In this document: positions 4,791 through 5,611 of the stretch, piece after piece | Layout of the letters: the number at the start of each line of letters is the position of its first letter | Position numbering within the stretch: position 1 is the first letter of the stretch | Assembly: GCA_001769925.1 (NCBI GenBank) | Contig: MEPT01000068.1 | Location: 1-5,611 of the forward strand | DNA from: Bdellovibrionales bacterium RBG_16_40_8 | Lineage (GTDB): Bacteria; Bdellovibrionota; Bdellovibrionia; Bdellovibrionales; UBA1609 | Length of the DNA: 5,611 nucleotides | Reading direction: 5' to 3' | The notes under the pieces: generated by a model | Database searches by the model: none | Told to the model about the DNA's origin: nothing | What the model saw: the letters and a program-made list of their open reading frames with translations, nothing else | Made by a program: the position numbers and the translations under genes

Positions 4791-5362
4791 TGAAAGAGGT
4801 AGGCGTGGATCAAGTTGAACAAAAGCGAATCGAGACAGCGAGACTAATTTTACGGCCATACACCTACGACGATTTAAAAGATGTCTTTGGGTATGCATCC
4901 GATCCTGAAGTCACAAAATATTTATTATGGGATGCTCATAAAACTCTCGAAGACAGTCAGAATTTTTTGAATTGGATCAAATCCATGACTTGTGCCGAAC
5001 AAGGAAAAGTATTTTTTGTTTATGCTATTTGGTCTAAAGAAAATAAAAAAGTTATCGGCTCAATTGATTTCAAGAATACAAATAAGTTCGGTGGACAGAT
5101 GGACTATGCCATTGGAAAGGCATACTGGGGCAAGGGCTACGTAAGCGAAGCGGCCACGGCTTTAAAAGTTTGGGCCTTTGGTAACTTTCCCGAGATCGTT
5201 AGGCTTCAAGCCTATTGCCAACCCGAAAATATCGGATCGCAACGAGTAATGAAAAAAGTGGGAATGGAATATGAGGGGCTTCGAAAGAAAAGTTTCGTTG
5301 TAAAAAATAAGCCCGTTGATTTAGTTCACTACGCATTGATCAGGGATACGGAGTTAAGTTAA
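4790..5362 (+). CDS. GNAT family N-acetyltransferase (RimJ/RimL type)
   Basis: A 190-residue protein of the RimJ/RimL-like (Acetyltransf_3) group, which transfers acetyl from acetyl-CoA to amines such as protein N-termini. Visible parts: IETARLILRPY (14-24), SDPEVTKYL (37-45), GSIDF (90-94), the acetyl-CoA-binding YWGKGYVSEAA (112-122), and ENIGSQRVMKKVGMEYEG (146-163). Length is normal and no key segment is missing. ATG 4790 overlaps the brnA stop (TAATG), but GTG 4805 has the better ribosome-binding site (AAAGAGG, five bases away) and would begin right ahead of the conserved start, so the protein may be 5 residues shorter. Sharing the brnTA operon suggests control by BrnA. The substrate cannot be told; similar genes are common cargo of mobile cassettes. 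Confidence 0.9.
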   Translation: MKEVGVDQVEQKRIETARLILRPYTYDDLKDVFGYASDPEVTKYLLWDAHKTLEDSQNFLNWIKSMTCAEQGKVFFVYAIWSKENKKVIGSIDFKNTNKFGGQMDYAIGKAYWGKGYVSEAATALKVWAFGNFPEIVRLQAYCQPENIGSQRVMKKVGMEYEGLRKKSFVVKNKPVDLVHYALIRDTELS

Positions 5363-5363
5363 A

Positions 5364-5472
5364 ATGTCCTCCACGTCCTCTAAACTTGCTGGAGGACGCG
5401 AGTCGTGACTCGTGAACGGTTCAAATGCTAAAGTGATTTCAGCTATTTGAGTAAGCGACATCTGGAGGACAT
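5364..5472 (+). other. Cloverleaf-like structured element, possible RNA or recombination site
   Basis: A perfect 10-bp closing stem, ATGTCCTCCA (5364-5373) with TGGAGGACAT (5463-5472), encloses three hairpins: CGTCCTCTA/TGGAGGACG (5374-5382 and 5390-5398, one G-T, 7-base loop), CGAGT-CGTG-ACTCG (5399-5412), and a bulged stem TCAAATGCTAAA with TTTCAGCTATTTGA (5421-5432 and 5437-5450, GTGA loop). It starts 2 bases after the acetyltransferase stop. The GTCCTC/GAGGAC motif recurs, so the arms can swap partners. No T-run follows, so it is not an ordinary terminator. It fits neither a tRNA nor an integron attC core that I can recognise. Confidence 0.45.
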
Positions 5473-5490
5473 GCATTCGATATTTCGCTA

Positions 5491-5503
5491 CCCGCCTCCA
5501 CCA
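5491..5503 (+). repeat. tmRNA 3'-end-like repeat, copy 4 (short)
   Basis: CCCGCCTCCACCA keeps the acceptor strand, discriminator and CCA of copies 1 and 3; identity with them covers 14 bases (5492-5505), including the TT after CCA. The T-loop part is absent. As the rightmost copy it is a candidate far end of the whole tmRNA-linked array. A 13-14 base match is weaker than copies 1 and 3, but the orientation and position at a block end support it. Confidence 0.5.
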
Positions 5504-5611
5504 TTACAATGGATAGGCGAACTCTTGGACACAAAAAATCCAAGGGTTTGGGAGTCTTTAAAGCCCCGCCATGTGTAGCGAGCGTGTATATCCTAACCAA
5601 TTGAAAACAAA
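5504..5611. other. Sequence beyond the last att-like copy; no gene seen
   Basis: These 108 bases hold no recognisable gene. A small inverted repeat CTTGGA/TCCAAG (5524-5529 and 5539-5544) around an A-tract is present without a T-run. The stretch may be the original chromosome downstream of ssrA or the next inserted block. Confidence 0.4.

Noticed and set aside
2537..5503. Integron cassette array with attC sites
   Set aside because: Cassette-like blocks are present, but the boundary sequence lacks GTTRRRY/RYYYAAC core sites (GTTCAAC does not fit) and instead matches a tmRNA end; no intI gene is visible.

Overview
The window looks like accessory DNA packed behind the 3' end of a tmRNA (ssrA) gene in a proteobacterium, probably a gammaproteobacterium. 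The clue is a repeated sequence that reads like a tmRNA T-arm and acceptor end (GGGTTCAACT...CGCCTCCACCA). No complete ssrA gene is present. Base composition is moderately AT-rich, with one GC-rich patch at about 4101-4251. The host assignment is inference.

Four copies or relics of the ssrA 3' end, all on the + strand, end at 2562, 4035, 4251 and 5503. They cut the window into blocks. The two best copies share 24 identical bases (2542-2565 and 4231-4254). I read them as attachment-site scars left by successive tyrosine-recombinase insertions, although no integrase gene is visible.

Block 1 (1-2562) carries only minus-strand genes. A tight three-gene operon encodes a TIGR04255-family protein, a small unknown protein (TTG start) and a PIN-domain RNase-like protein, and is a candidate toxin-antitoxin or defence module. 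To its left, and read later in the same direction, are a terminase small-subunit-like gene and the start of a terminase large subunit that runs off the window. This suggests the packaging end of a prophage or phage-derived island. Block 2 (2563-4035) holds the 3' half of a B12-binding-type radical SAM gene, which has lost its 5' end, and an overlapping gene for a six-helix membrane protein whose start is best placed at GTG 3308. Block 3 (4036-4251) holds no gene: it has a perfect 18-bp intrinsic terminator and a GC-rich palindromic patch. Block 4 (4252-5503) holds a BrnT/BrnA toxin-antitoxin operon in which the toxin gene has an internal out-of-frame deletion but the antitoxin is intact, then a coupled GNAT acetyltransferase gene and a 109-nt sequence able to fold as a cloverleaf. 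After 5503 the sequence may be older chromosome; no gene is seen there.

The genes do not form one pathway. The common theme is accretion and decay of small cassettes at ssrA, with two toxin-antitoxin-like modules, one of them disarmed.
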